In this document: positions 10,915 to 27,663 of the stretch, one piece after another
Layout of the letters: the number at the start of each line of letters is the position of its first letter
Numbering within the stretch: the stretch's first letter is position 1
Assembly (NCBI GenBank): GCA_963924555.1
Contig: OZ004592.1
Coordinates: forward strand, 248,001 to 312,000
Length of the DNA stretch: 64,000 bases
Direction: 5' to 3'
DNA from: Crambe crambe
Lineage: Eukaryota > Porifera > Demospongiae > Poecilosclerida > Crambeidae
Translations under genes and position numbers: made by a program
The notes under the pieces: model-generated
The model's input: only the letters and a program-made list of their open reading frames with translations
Told to the model about the DNA's origin: nothing
Database searches by the model: none

Positions 10915-13594
10915 ATGGGTCTATTATCTGAAGGTAAACCGTTCTCCTGGGCTGATACGAAAAAGCACGCAGCATTGGTCCACAAAGTGGGGATTCTTCA
11001 ATTCCTTGCATTGTACCATAGACTAAAGGACAGGAAAGGGGACGTCTTGAAATGGGGGGATGAGGTAAGTTCCACCATGTATGCATGCTAATACTTGCCA
11101 ATAGACAGGATCCTCCCTTCCATCTCCAGATTGAATACACCTTGATCACCCTGGATGAAGAGGAGAAGAAAGCTAAACTGAGTTTGGTGGGGCCAGACAT
11201 TTTGGATGGTTTGCAACAACCAGAGAGCAGCGACCCTCTCCATCATACCACCAAATGGAGGCCTGAATATGCCAGCTATATGATTGAAGGTCAATTGGTA
11301 ATGTAAACCTTTTCCCTCAATAGAATTTATTCAGGTGGCTAGCCTCTACCACAATAATTAGCAATGTGGTTCTAGAGCACACATTGTTACAGGTACCCCT
11401 GGAGCAGTGCCTTATGGAGGATGTCCTCAGCATTTCAACCAAGTGGAGGCCAATATGAAACTCAGGTAGGTGTGAATTGGTGTGGGTCTGGAGTTGGGCA
11501 AATGATGAATTTCAATCTGAATTGCACACTGACTGAGTTCAGTTGTGTTTTGCCTCTCATCTTGATAAGGTGTCAAGAGATATGCATCTTGTTGTAAAGT
11601 GAGGCATATATCATCCATAGTTGCTGAAATACCTATAAGTGCTTGCATGAGTTGTTGCTTGCTGTATAATCAGAAACTGACATCAACTGGTTATAAATAA
11701 TCATCTGAAGTGATGATGTTTTAGTAATCTGATGCCCAATAGCTGTCTAGTTAGTATGGAGGTGCCATCACATATTAAGCACGACTTCTGCTCCATTTCG
11801 CATACTTCTTATCTGCTCAGACGTCAACAGTTGATGGATGTTTTGAAGGATACATCTACCATTGCTCTTTCCATTTCGTCCTTTCCTCGTCTTGGCTGTC
11901 CTGGGTTCACTCAACCCGAGTATGCTCCAAGAACCACTGACTCAGCATCTCAATCTTTGTTCTTCCCAGATGAGGCTATTTGGAAGAGCCACCCTCGCTA
12001 CAGGTGAGTGTCCACCAGAGAGGCTGGCCTGCATAGTCTGTAAACTGCCATCTCTTTTGACCAGGACTCTCACACGTAACATCCGAGAACGGAGAGGGGA
12101 AAACCCTCCTATTAATGTACCAAGTAAGTGACATTCTCTAGTCCATAGCAGGAGTATGATCACCTTCTCTCTCAGTTTTCAAAGACGCGAAGACACCTTC
12201 TCCTTTTGTGGAAGAGTTCCCAGCTGATAATGCTTGTGCTGCAAGAAATGCCCTTCCTAATCACATCTACATGGATTGCATGGGGTTTGGCATGGGTTGC
12301 TGTTGCTTGCAGGTCACCTTTCAAGGCACTGATATTGACGAAGCCCGTCACCTCTATGATCAGTTGGCTGTGGTGTGTCCCGTCATGGTGAGTCAGAGAC
12401 TTCATCATCTTCACTTTGTGATTGTGTATTATATTATAGCTGGCATTATCTGCAGCCACGCCCATCTTTAGAGGCTATCTAGCAGACATGGATTGCAGGT
12501 GGCAGGTTATTGCTGGTTCTGTTGATGACCGGACAGAAGAAGAGAGAGGGTTAAAGGTCAGCTACTCATTCTTTCAGTCAGTTGCCATGTTACAATTCAA
12601 TTGTTTCTCCTCAGCCTCTTAGTGAGAGCAAGTTTGTGATTCCCAAATCTCGCTATGACACTATTGATTGCTTCCTTGCTAACGAGGACTATAATGACAG
12701 GGAAGTCCTCTATGATCCACAAGTCTTCAAGCAACTCAAAGAAGGAGGTGGGTGGGACATATCTGTACGAGGTGTTCCATTATGTATGTGTACTGACTGT
12801 TGTTGCAGGTCTGGATGATTTACTGGCACAGCACATTGCACATCTGTTCATACGAGATCCCATCTCCTTATTCGCTGAGAAGTTAGAGCAAAATGTGGAG
12901 ACAGAGACTGATCACTTTGAGGTGAGATAATATTGTGAACCTTGCAATGTTGACATATAAGTCTCTCTCTGTCTAGAACATTCAATCCACCAACTGGCAG
13001 AGCATGCGTTTTAAACCTCCCCCTCCCAATTCTCCCATTGGATGGAGGGTGGAGTTTCGTCCCCTTGAGGTACAACTTACTGACTTTGAGAATGCAGCCT
13101 TCGTGGCGTTTGTGGTGCTCCTAACCAGAGCCATTCTCTCTTTCAAGCTCAACCTTTACATTCCTGTCACTAAGGTAAGTCTCGCCTTAAAACCTCCAAA
13201 CCACACCCATTCAATATCTTCTAATAATTGAGTTTAGATGGAGGAGAATATGAAGCGAGCACAAAAACGAGATGCTGTCAATTCTGAGAAGTTCTATTTT
13301 CGCAAGAGTCTTTTGCCAGAAGATGAAGAGGAGGCTGCCCCTTCTGCCAAGAAAACCACCAACTCTCATGATCATGAATTCACACTTATGAGCGTGGATA
13401 CAATTATCAATGGCAAGGTACTAGACTGGGTAGAAGTATCAGGGGATAATGAGATCATGCTTTCCTGTAGGATGAGTTTCCTGGATTGCTTCCACTGGTT
13501 CGGATGTATGTTAACAGCATAGACATGGATGTCGATACTCGCTGCACAATAATCCAGTATCTCCGCTTGATCTCAAAGAGAGCCTCAGGTAAAA

Positions 13595-13631
<37 letters not shown>

Positions 13632-13875
13632 AAAAGTTTTTCTCTTTTTTGCAGGAGAGCTGATGACCACAGCAGGCTGGATCAGGAAACAGGTTTTGTC
13701 TCACCCTGACTACAAACAAGATTCCGTAGTGAGTGATAAAATCACTTCTGACTTGATACTGGCAATGAAGGAAGTGACAGAGAGTTCAGTTTGCCCCGAC
13801 CTGCTTGGTTCTCTCTCCTCCAAAGCTCCGACGACATACACTGTCCTTGAATGTCCATCAAACACAAATCCTTAA
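10915..13875 (+). CDS. GCLC: Glutamate-cysteine ligase catalytic subunit, tandem copy 2
   Basis: Second glutathione-synthesis ligase, with the same exon layout as copy 1. It begins [19 protein letters not shown] and keeps the family-invariant sites changed in copy 1: [15 protein letters not shown] and GFGMG. Other blocks are [62 protein letters not shown] and SVDTIINGK. The C-terminus has NPDYKQDS-like [15 protein letters not shown] and ends ECPSNTNP, longer than copy 1. The large intron after VEANMKLR shares about 200 nearly identical bases with its partner in copy 1, so the duplication is not ancient. A MITE lies about 50 bases upstream of the start. Copy 2 is the better candidate for the standard enzyme. 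Confidence 0.92.
13587..13627 (+). repeat. (TC)n microsatellite in GCLC copy 2 intron
   Basis: About 40 bases of TC lie in the intron before GELMTTAGW. The partner intron in copy 1 has a CT-rich but irregular tract. Confidence 0.9.
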
Positions 13876-13959
13876 CTCGCCTCAATAATTTTTTTTAAAA
13901 ATCACAAAATCATGATGGGAACCAACTGAATGATGGGTATTTGTAAAGTAGTATTATCA

Positions 13960-15125
13960 TTATAATAGTCTTTTGATAGTTTTACCCTCTAGATCTTCAA
14001 TCAAAGTCCGACAGCGCTCGTGCTGCATAATAAGTTTTTATGTAGTCTAGTCTTACCACCCAATAATTTTACAAACCTCGTGTCTGCTGAGGAATTCTGT
14101 CTTTGGGGAGGGAGGGAGAGGTTCAAGAAAGGTCTTTAGTCGTACTGCCTCTAGGGAAGATGGTTGTGAGACTATCAGGTGTGCAAGTTCCTCCAACTAT
14201 TTAATAAGGGGAGATCAAATTAGAGAGTGTGTACCGTGTACAGGGACTTATGTTTGTCTGATTTACTAGGAAATTTTTTTTTACTCGGCTGTTGATACTG
14301 CCGCACCTTATTTTTCTCATGACCAATTCTTGCCCTTCTTAATCTGTATCTGGCTTCAGATGCCCTGTCACATGATAATCATATGATCAGTGCAGCATGT
14401 CTGATATACATTATAAGTGGACTTACTTGAGATGCCCAACCACTCCACTATTCCATTCGTTCTCAATGATTTCTTCTTCTGAAGGACCTTGCTTCAACCT
14501 GAAATTAGTGCCCACCACTGACTAATGAAACACCCCACAATCACTACTTACTCTCTTTCAGCCTCCATGATAACTCTGATTCTTTTCATTGACTCCGTCT
14601 GTTTGTCTTGGATATCTTTAGGTGGTGGCTGGTACTACACATGGACATATCAATATAACTATGATAGAAAAAGGGGACCAGACTTACAGCTAGATATCTA
14701 CTCCTCTGGATATCTGATAGTTTCCTCAGTTCTTTTTCTGAGAGTTGTTTCCAGTTTTTTGCTTCATATTTACTAGATCTGCTGCTGCAGCCCTTAGAGG
14801 TTGTTGACTTGTCTAATCCAGTCCCTTTGAATATAAAATCATACTGCTTTAATAGTTCTACTTAACTCTCTCAATACCCTGTGATAGCTCCTTCCTGAGG
14901 AGACCTTGGAGTTTTCTAGTGAGTGCTCTGGCACTGCGAGGTGTGGCAACATTGAAAGAAGGGTGCCTTCCATAAACGGGCACTTCGCCTCCTCCTGGAG
15001 TTTGTGGGTAGAGAGGAGGCAGAATAGAGATATGTGCACCGCTTGAAGCAACTCCCTACCCGGTTGATGAAGCTCATAATCACACACGATACTGTCACTC
15101 AACTTACTTCTGATTTTTCCGCCAT
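13960..15125 (-). CDS. Unidentified eight-exon gene
   Basis: Not recognised. I assembled it by splice phase on the minus strand. Exon 1 is MAEKSE (15108-15125, donor GTAAGT). Exon 2 starts at about 15056 (GVASSGAHISILPPL, then GEVPVYGRHPSFN and ARALTRKLQ). Exon 3 contains KNWKQLSEKELRKLSDIQ. Exon 4 begins YQPPPKDIQDKQ. Exon 5 is LKQGPSEEEIIENEWNSG. Exon 6 is ASEARYRLRRARIGHEKNK. Exon 7 has LEELAHLIVSQPSSLEAVRL. Exon 8 is HERCRTLIEDLEGKTIKRLL plus stop. All junctions from exon 3 onward keep one frame with AG acceptors and GT donors, which is strong evidence for coding. The exon 2/3 edge is uncertain; one fitting choice joins KLQ to GTGLDKS. The predicted protein is about 230-250 residues, charged and helical in its second half, with no signal peptide or membrane segment. 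It is convergent with GCLC copy 2 (84 bases) and divergent from ACOX1 copy 1. Confidence 0.65.
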
Positions 15126-15247
15126 TGATGTTTCTCTCATTGGGTCGTCATGGATACAAATTCTTCTTCTTCTTTTTGCCTCCACACAGTCAAAATGTCT
15201 TCTTTTTTGCCTCCACACGTGTCTTTTTGTTCATGAGCTGAAGGAAA
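15126..15247. promoter_or_regulatory. Short divergent promoter, unidentified gene and ACOX1 copy 1
   Basis: The 122 bases separate opposite start codons, so both promoters must lie here or overlap the first exons. A short direct repeat (AAATTCTTCTTC region and TCTTCTTTTTGCCTCCACAC, given twice around 15170-15220) is visible. There is no TATA box. Confidence 0.4.
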
Positions 15248-18200
15248 ATGGCAAGTGGGTTCGTGGTGCCGGAGCTCCGCCGTGAGCGAGAAGCCAGTAA
15301 GCTGGAGATTTCAGAATTGACATCGTTCTTAGATGGAGGGGATTTCATCACTGAAAAGAGAAGAAGAATGTGTAAGTTTGTGACATGATGAAAGTAGTTG
15401 TGAGTGTGGGTGTGGCATGTTGGGATTCTGCAGTTAAACTGGTGTGTGAGGATCCAGTATTCAATCTGGATGACAAGTACTTCCTGACACGTGAGGAAGC
15501 ATATGACAGAGCGATGGAGAAGTCTGTTCACTACATCAAGAAGTGCAGAGAACTGGACTTGGATGACCTAGAGAAAGAGTTCCTGCAAGTTAATTAATAG
15601 TCTGGCACAGCCAGCCCCAGGCACTTCCACAACTCCAGCACAAGGGTCTGGTAACACACTATGCATTGATGACATTTAATGACGTTAATCTTGTCATAGC
15701 AACACATCTTGCATGAAGAAAATGGCCTCCCGATCCTGTAATAATTCTTATGATTATTATAGCTACCACGCGTCATGAAATGCATTAAACATCATAATGT
15801 GTAGCAATTTCTGCTAAATGGGAACAAGTCAAAGTGTTATGTGTTACCAGACCCTCACACTGGAGTTGCGGAAGTGCCTGGGGCTGCAGACTAGTTAACA
15901 AGAGAAGCCATTCTTTGCCATTGCATTGTATTTCATATGCTAGTGTGGAAACTAGAATGTCTGTTGGTGAGAGGGTTTTAAGTGACCAAGGTAGTTTATA
16001 TTGTGCATGCTTTCCTGACAGTGGTGGTGGAATGTGTGAGGAGCAACCTATTGGCCTCCATGAGGGAATGTTTCTACCCACCATTGAGGTCAGTCTTCCT
16101 CTCTTTACCATTACTCACACCACACTGCAAACAGTGAGCTAGAGATTGTTCATAAGGCCATATTTTTACCATTCATCACCCCACACACAGCCACCCTGCT
16201 ACTTCAAGTGTGCCCACCTAGCATATCTGAAGTTGATTCTTCCCTAATGTGTCTTCCTGCCAACCATTCAGGATCAGGGGACTGAAGAACAGAAGAAGAA
16301 ATGGGTCCCACTTGCCAGAGACTTTAAGATCATTGGAGCTTATGCTCAGACTGAGCTGGGTCATGGTGAGTTAATACGAGACAGACACTACACAAAATCT
16401 CAACTCTGGTAATGTGTGCTTTGTTGAATGTCTATAAGCAATGCTATGAATGTTGTGTGCGCCTTTGCTCTGTAGGTACCAATGTGAGGGGACTGGAGAC
16501 TACTGCTACTTTTGATGAAAAGACACAAGAGTTTGTGATGCACACGCCCACTTTGACTGCCACCAAGTGGTGGCCTGGCACATGTGAGAAAGAACACACG
16601 ATCACACTTACTTGGATTTCATTTTGTTTGATCATTTATTTCAGTGGGCCACAGCTCCACACATGCAGTGGTGCTGGCCAGACTCATCACTAAAGGAGTG
16701 GATCACGGCATTCATCCCTTCATCGTACAAATACGCAGCCTCGAGGACCACACCCCTCTCCCTGGTATCACATGATCAGTTCTTGTAGAGTATAACTACA
16801 TAGGTATTGTAATGTGTGGAATATAGGGATAACTGTTGGTGACATCGGTCCAAAATTTGGCTACTTTGGGATGGATAATGGCTTCTTGGCTTTGAATAAC
16901 GTTCGGATCCCCCGTGATCAAATGCTGATGAAGTATTCTCAAGTGAGTATAACCCTTAATTATTAACACTCCGGTTACCATGGTAAATTCCAAGGTGAGA
17001 CCTGATGGGAGTTATGTTCAACCGCCTACCTCTAAGATAACTTATGGTACGATGGTCATGGTTCGCTCTGGAATAGTCGTATTTGCAGCCAGAAACCTTG
17101 CCAAATGTGTTACTATAGCAACCAGGTACAGTGTTGTGCGCAGACAAGGACAACCGGTAGAAGGGTAAGTATATCATGTGTATAGTGACTGTGACGACCC
17201 TTTACCTATATGTACAGAGGCCCTGAGTGCCAGGTGTTGGATTATCAGACACAGCAGATGAAACTCCTCCCACTAATAGCTTCCAGCTATGCCCTCATTC
17301 AAGCTGGGCAGTACATGTTGCGGCACTATGCTCAGGCAAGAGCTGAGATAGCCCAGGGGAATTTTGACTGTATGCCTGAGGTAAGTATCTCTTCCCTTTG
17401 ATGGGAATAAAATAAGTTCTCTCAATTCTGCAGTTACATGCAACTAGTTCTGGACTGAAGGCATTCAGTAGTGATGTCTCTACTCAAGGCATGGAGGTAT
17501 ATTTCATTGGTGGTTTCACTGCCCTGCACCTTTGAAATTTTACTCCAGATATGTCGTATAGCATGTGGTGGACATGGTTACTCCCGTGCTTCTGGTATCC
17601 CTGACATTTACGTGGATATGTCGCCTTCTGTCACTTATGAAGGAGAGAACACAGTCCTCTACCTCCAGACAGCAAGGTCCCTCACCCCTCGCCCTATAGT
17701 ATACCAGTGCTAAATATCCCTCCTCTTTCTCTCTCCTTAGGTATTTGAACAAGATGTTTTCCTCCAATCTATCTTCCTCTGAGTTGCCAGAGAACATTGC
17801 CTACCTTGGGAAGGACTTTGTAGTGCGTCCCACCTCTTCTGTGAAGACCCCATCTCAGTTCATGGATCCTCATGTGCAGCTGGATATCTACCAGCAGAGA
17901 GCTCGCAGGTACAAAGTCCACATTACAGTGTTAACATGACCTCAACTCTAATTGTCATTAGAATGGTTGAGTTGGCAGCTGGAACTTACCAGAGAGGTTT
18001 GCAACGAGGGTTGAAGCAGCCAGATGCTTGGAATGAATCTTCCTATGATTGGACTGTAGCTGCCAATGTGTGTCAGTCCAGCCTAAGTTATGACACATAC
18101 TGACCACTGTCATTGCAGGCTCACTGCCACTACATCACCCTGAAAGCATTCCGAGAGTCCATTCAGTACAGTTCCTTGTCTGGTAGCAATCTGGCCATGA

Positions 18201-18643
18201 TGGAGGCCTTGTGTGCTCTCTTTGCCACTTTCGGTGTCCTCAAATACGCAGGACACTTCAGTACTGTAAGTCACATGACAAATCACATGCAAACTCCCTA
18301 ATCTCTATTTCATTCTCGTAGGGAGGATACATGTCCTCAGAGCAAATCTCTTTTGCTCGAGAGGAGCTGTATGTCCTCCTCAAGGAAGTGAGGAAGGAGG
18401 CAGTACCTTTGGTCGATGCCTTTGACTTTCCTGATAAAATACTCAACTCAGCTCTGGGTCGCTCTGATGGCGATGTTTATAACCATCTCTACAAGTGGGC
18501 TCTAAAAGCTCCACGCAATAAGAAACAAGTAAGACCCTGCTCATCAGTAGAGGTGGTGTGTGTTTATGTGTTACCATGACTCACTGCAGGTACATGATAC
18601 TTACCACAAGCACCTCAAGAAACTGCTCAAGTCAAAGTTATGA
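15248..18643 (+). CDS. ACOX1: Peroxisomal acyl-CoA oxidase 1, tandem copy 1
   Basis: FAD enzyme that starts peroxisomal beta-oxidation by making trans-2-enoyl-CoA and hydrogen peroxide. It reads [15 protein letters not shown], then [50 protein letters not shown], the [11 protein letters not shown] block, [19 protein letters not shown], and [14 protein letters not shown], whose Glu aligns with the catalytic base. It ends LLKSKL with a PTS1 SKL. A MITE (15598-15894) follows exon 2. The visible GT donor there (CTGCAA|GTTAAT) breaks the frame into exon 3a (16022-16088), but a GC-AG donor (TTCCT|GCAAGT) restores it: [11 protein letters not shown]. Versions 3b and 3c of the exon are decayed here. 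Possibly functional through the GC donor, otherwise failing. Confidence 0.85.
15598..15894. mobile_element. MITE of about 300 bp with TTAA flanks
   Basis: The outer arms, about 60 bases each (15598-15660 and 15835-15894), are inverted repeats sharing blocks such as CCCAGGCACTTCC and GGGTCTGGTAACACA. The ends read TAGTCTG and CAGACTAG. TTAA lies on both sides (15590-15597 holds it twice; 15895-15898), the target signature of piggyBac-like transposons. There is no coding capacity. It abuts the exon 2 splice donor of ACOX1 copy 1. Copy 2 has no such insert at the matching intron. Confidence 0.75.
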
Positions 18644-18781
18644 GTCCTTTATATTTTGATAAAGTTCACATCCGCCATTTATATCATTTTATTTTATTTT
18701 TTGATTAATTTTTTTGCTCAGCATGCGCTTAATGCATGCAGCGAATAAAGGTCATTTTATTTTGTGACCTTTGTTTGAAAA

Positions 18782-19455
18782 ATGGCAGAAGCTAGTGGGT
18801 TCGTGGTACCGGAGCTCCGCCGTGAGCGAGAAGCCACTAAGCTGGAGATTTCAGAATTGACTGCGTTCTTAGATGGAGGGGATTTCATTACTGAAAAGAG
18901 AAGAAGAATGTGTAAGTTAGTGACAGGATGAAAATAGGTGGGTGTGGCATGTTGGGATTCTGCAGTTAAACTGGTGTGTGAGGATCCAGTGTTCAATCTG
19001 GATGACAAGTATTTCCTGACACGTGAGGAAGCATATGACAGAGCGATGGAGAAGTCTGTTCACTACATCAAGAAGTGCAGAGAACTGGACTTGGATGACC
19101 TAGAGAAACACTTCCTGAAAAGGTACTTTTACAAGAAAGGCTTTTGCTTGATTAATTATTTCATATGCCAATTAATGTAAAGTGTGGACTAGAATGTCTG
19201 TTGGTAGGAGAGGGTTTTAAGTGACCAAGGTAGTTTATATTGTGCATGCTTTCCATGACAGTGGAATGTGTGAGGAGCAACCTACTAGCCTCCATGAGGG
19301 AATGTTTCTACCTACCATTGAGGTCAGTCTTCCTCTCTTTACCATTACTCACACACCACACTGCAAACAGTGAGCTAGAGATTGCAATCTTTGTTCATGA
19401 GGCTATGTTTTTACCAGTCATCAAGGTCAGTCATTGCTAGAATTCATCCCCCCCC

Positions 19456-19486
<31 letters not shown>

Positions 19487-21962
19487 ACACACACACATCC
19501 ACCCTGCTACTCCCTCCACATGTGTGCCCACCTAGCATGTCTGAAGTTGATTCTTCCCTGGCTCTGCATGATGGTGTCTTCCTGCCTACCATTCAGGGTC
19601 AGGGGACTGAGGAACAGAATAAGAAATGGGTCCCACTTGCCAAAGACTTCAAGATCATTGGAGCTTATGCTCAGACTGAGCTGGGTCATGGTAAGTTGGA
19701 GAGAAGAACTCCATGATTTGTTGAATGTGTTGCACTGCATGGAATGGTGGATGGTATGTGCCTTTGGTCTGTAGGTACCAATGTGAGGGGACTGGAGACT
19801 ACTGCTACTTTTGATGAAAAGACACAAGAGTTTGTGATGCACACGCCCACTTTGACTGCCACCAAGTGGTGGCCTGGCACATGTGAGAAAGAACACACGA
19901 TCACACTTACTTGGATTTCATTTTGTTTGATCATTTATTTCAGTGGGCCACAGCTCCACACATGCAGTGGTGCTGGCCAGACTCATCACTAAAGGAGTGG
20001 ATCACGGCATTCATCCCTTCATCGTACAAATACGCAGCCTCGAGGACCACACCCCTCTCCCTGGTATCACATGATCAGTTCTTGTAGAGTATAACTACAT
20101 AGGTATTGTAATGTGTGGAATATAGGGATAACTGTTGGTGACATCGGTCCAAAATTTGGCTACTTTGGGATGGATAATGGCTTCTTGACTTTGAATAACG
20201 TTCGGATCCCCCGTGATCAAATGCTGATGAAGTATTCTCAAGTGAGTGTAACCCTTAATTATTAACACTCCGGTTACCATGGTAAATTCCAAGGTGAGAC
20301 CTGATGGGAGTTATGTTCAACCGCCTACCTCTAAGATAACTTATGGTACGATGGTCATGGTTCGCTCTGGAATAGTCGTATTTGCAGCCAGAAGCCTTGC
20401 CAAATGTGTTACTATAGCAACCAGGTACAGTGTTGTGCGCAGACAAGGACAACCGGTAGAAGGGTAAGTATATCATGTGTATAGTGACTGTGACGACCCT
20501 TTACCTATATGTACAGAGGCCCTGAGTGCCAGGTGTTGGATTATCAGACACAGCAGATGAAACTCCTCCCACTAATAGCTTCCAGCTATGCCCTCATTCA
20601 AGCTGGGCAGTACATGTTGCGGCACTATGCTCAGGCAAGAGCTGAGATAGCCCAGGGGAATTTTGACTGTATGCCTGAGGTAAGTATCTCTTCCCTTTGA
20701 TGTGGTGTGGAATGAAGCAAGATCTCTCGCTATTTTCCATTCTGCAGTTACATGCAACTAGTTCTGGACTGAAGGCATTCAGTAGTGATGTCTCTACTCA
20801 AGGCATGGAGGTATGTTCCAGCCTTAATAACTTCCTTTTCATTGGTGGCTTCACTGGGTTCATTTATTACTCCAGATATGTCGTTTAGCATGTGGTGGAC
20901 ATGGTTACTCCCGTGCTTCTGGTATCCCTGACATTTACGTGGATATGTCGCCTTCTGTCACTTATGAAGGAGAGAACACAGTCCTCTACCTCCAGACAGC
21001 AAGGTCCCTCACCCCTCGCCCTATAGTATACCAGTGCTAAATATCCCTCCTCTTTCTCTCTCCTTAGGTATTTGAACAAGATGTTTTCCTCCAATCTATC
21101 TTCCTCTGAGTTGCCAGAGAACATTGCCTACCTTGGGAAGGACTTTGTAGTGCGTCCCACCTCTTCTGTGAAGACCCCATCTCAGTTCATGGATCCTCAT
21201 GTGCAGCTGGATATCTACCAGCAGAGAGCTCGCAGGTACAAAGTCCACATTACAGTGTTAACATGACCTCAACTCTAATTGTCATTAGAATGGTTGAGTT
21301 GGCAGCTGGAACTTACCAGAGAGGTTTGCAACGAGGGTTGAAGCAGCCAGATGCTTGGAATGAATCTTCCTATGATTGGACTGTAGCTGCCAATGTGTGT
21401 CAGTCCAGCCTAAGTTATGACACATACTGACCACTGTCATTGCAGGCTCACTGCCACTACATCACCCTGAAAGCATTCCGAGAGTCCATTCAGTACAGCT
21501 CCTTGTCTGGTAGCAATCTGGCCATGATGGAGGCCTTGTGTGCTCTCTTTGCCACTTTCGGTGTCCTCAAATACGCAGGACACTTCAGTACTGTAAGTCA
21601 CATTACAAATCACATGCAAACTCCCTAATCTCTATTTCATTCTCGTAGGGAGGATACATGTCCTCAGAGCAAATCTCTTTTGCTCGAGAGGAGCTGTATG
21701 TCCTCCTCAAGGAAGTGAGGAAGGAGGCAGTACCTTTGGTCGATGCCTTTGACTTTCCTGATAAAGTACTCAACTCAGCTCTGGGTCGCTCTGATGGCGA
21801 TGTTTATAACCATCTCTACAAGTGGGCTCTAAAAGCTCCACGCAATAAGAAACAAGTAAGACCCTGCTCATCAGTAGAGGTGGTGTGTGTTTATGTGTGT
21901 CACTGCAGGTGCATGATACTTACCACAAGCACCTCAAGAAACTGCTCAAGTCAAAGTTATGA
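18782..21962 (+). CDS. ACOX1: Peroxisomal acyl-CoA oxidase 1, tandem copy 2
   Basis: Complete acyl-CoA oxidase with clean splicing. Exon 1 is 18782-18911 ([17 protein letters not shown]). Exon 2 is 18966-19122, ending FLK plus AG before donor GTACTT. A choice of three short exons follows (19262-19596), then [44 protein letters not shown], the GTMVMVRS region, [26 protein letters not shown] with the catalytic Glu, and the C-terminal alpha domain ending in the PTS1 SKL. The length of about 650 residues is normal for the family. From about 19780 on, it is almost identical to copy 1 (from about 16480), including most introns, whereas the 5' portions differ much more. It is convergent with the DGK gene about 130 bases away. 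Confidence 0.92.
19262..19596 (+). other. ACOX1: Mutually exclusive exon trio 3a/3b/3c of ACOX1 copy 2
   Basis: Three alternative versions of one exon. 3a is 19262-19322 (61 nt, [18 protein letters not shown]). 3b is 19371-19425 (55 nt, [18 protein letters not shown]). 3c is 19536-19596 (61 nt, [18 protein letters not shown]), fused directly to the next constant exon, which has its own acceptor CATTCAG at 19596. Each enters in phase 2 and leaves in phase 0. 3a and 3b are followed by the same donor GTCAGTC. Joining 3a to 3b gives GAG TGA; joining 3a or 3b to 3c gives CAT GTC TGA. Only single use keeps the frame. The segment corresponds to the LHLGMFLPT region of human ACOX1, within its known alternative exons 3. 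Confidence 0.8.
19448..19496 (+). repeat. Poly(C) plus (AC)n compound tract in ACOX1 copy 2
   Basis: About 25 C followed by about 12 AC units, lying between exon versions 3b and 3c. Copy 1 has no comparable tract. The length may be imprecise because such tracts sequence poorly. Confidence 0.9.
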
Positions 21963-22093
21963 GTCTATAATAATATGGTGTGTTTTTTTTCCTTTTTTTA
22001 CTAATTTTCACAAAAAAGAAAGAAAAATGAAATAAAAAAACTTAATGTCTCCACTGTTTAAAATAATCACAGTACTTGTTGAAATGTTTTCAC

Positions 22094-27663
<5,570 letters not shown>

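Noticed and set aside
15834-16142. 102-residue plus-strand ORF over the right MITE arm and exon 3a
   Set aside because: It uses a different frame from ACOX1 and runs through the transposon arm; chance ORF.
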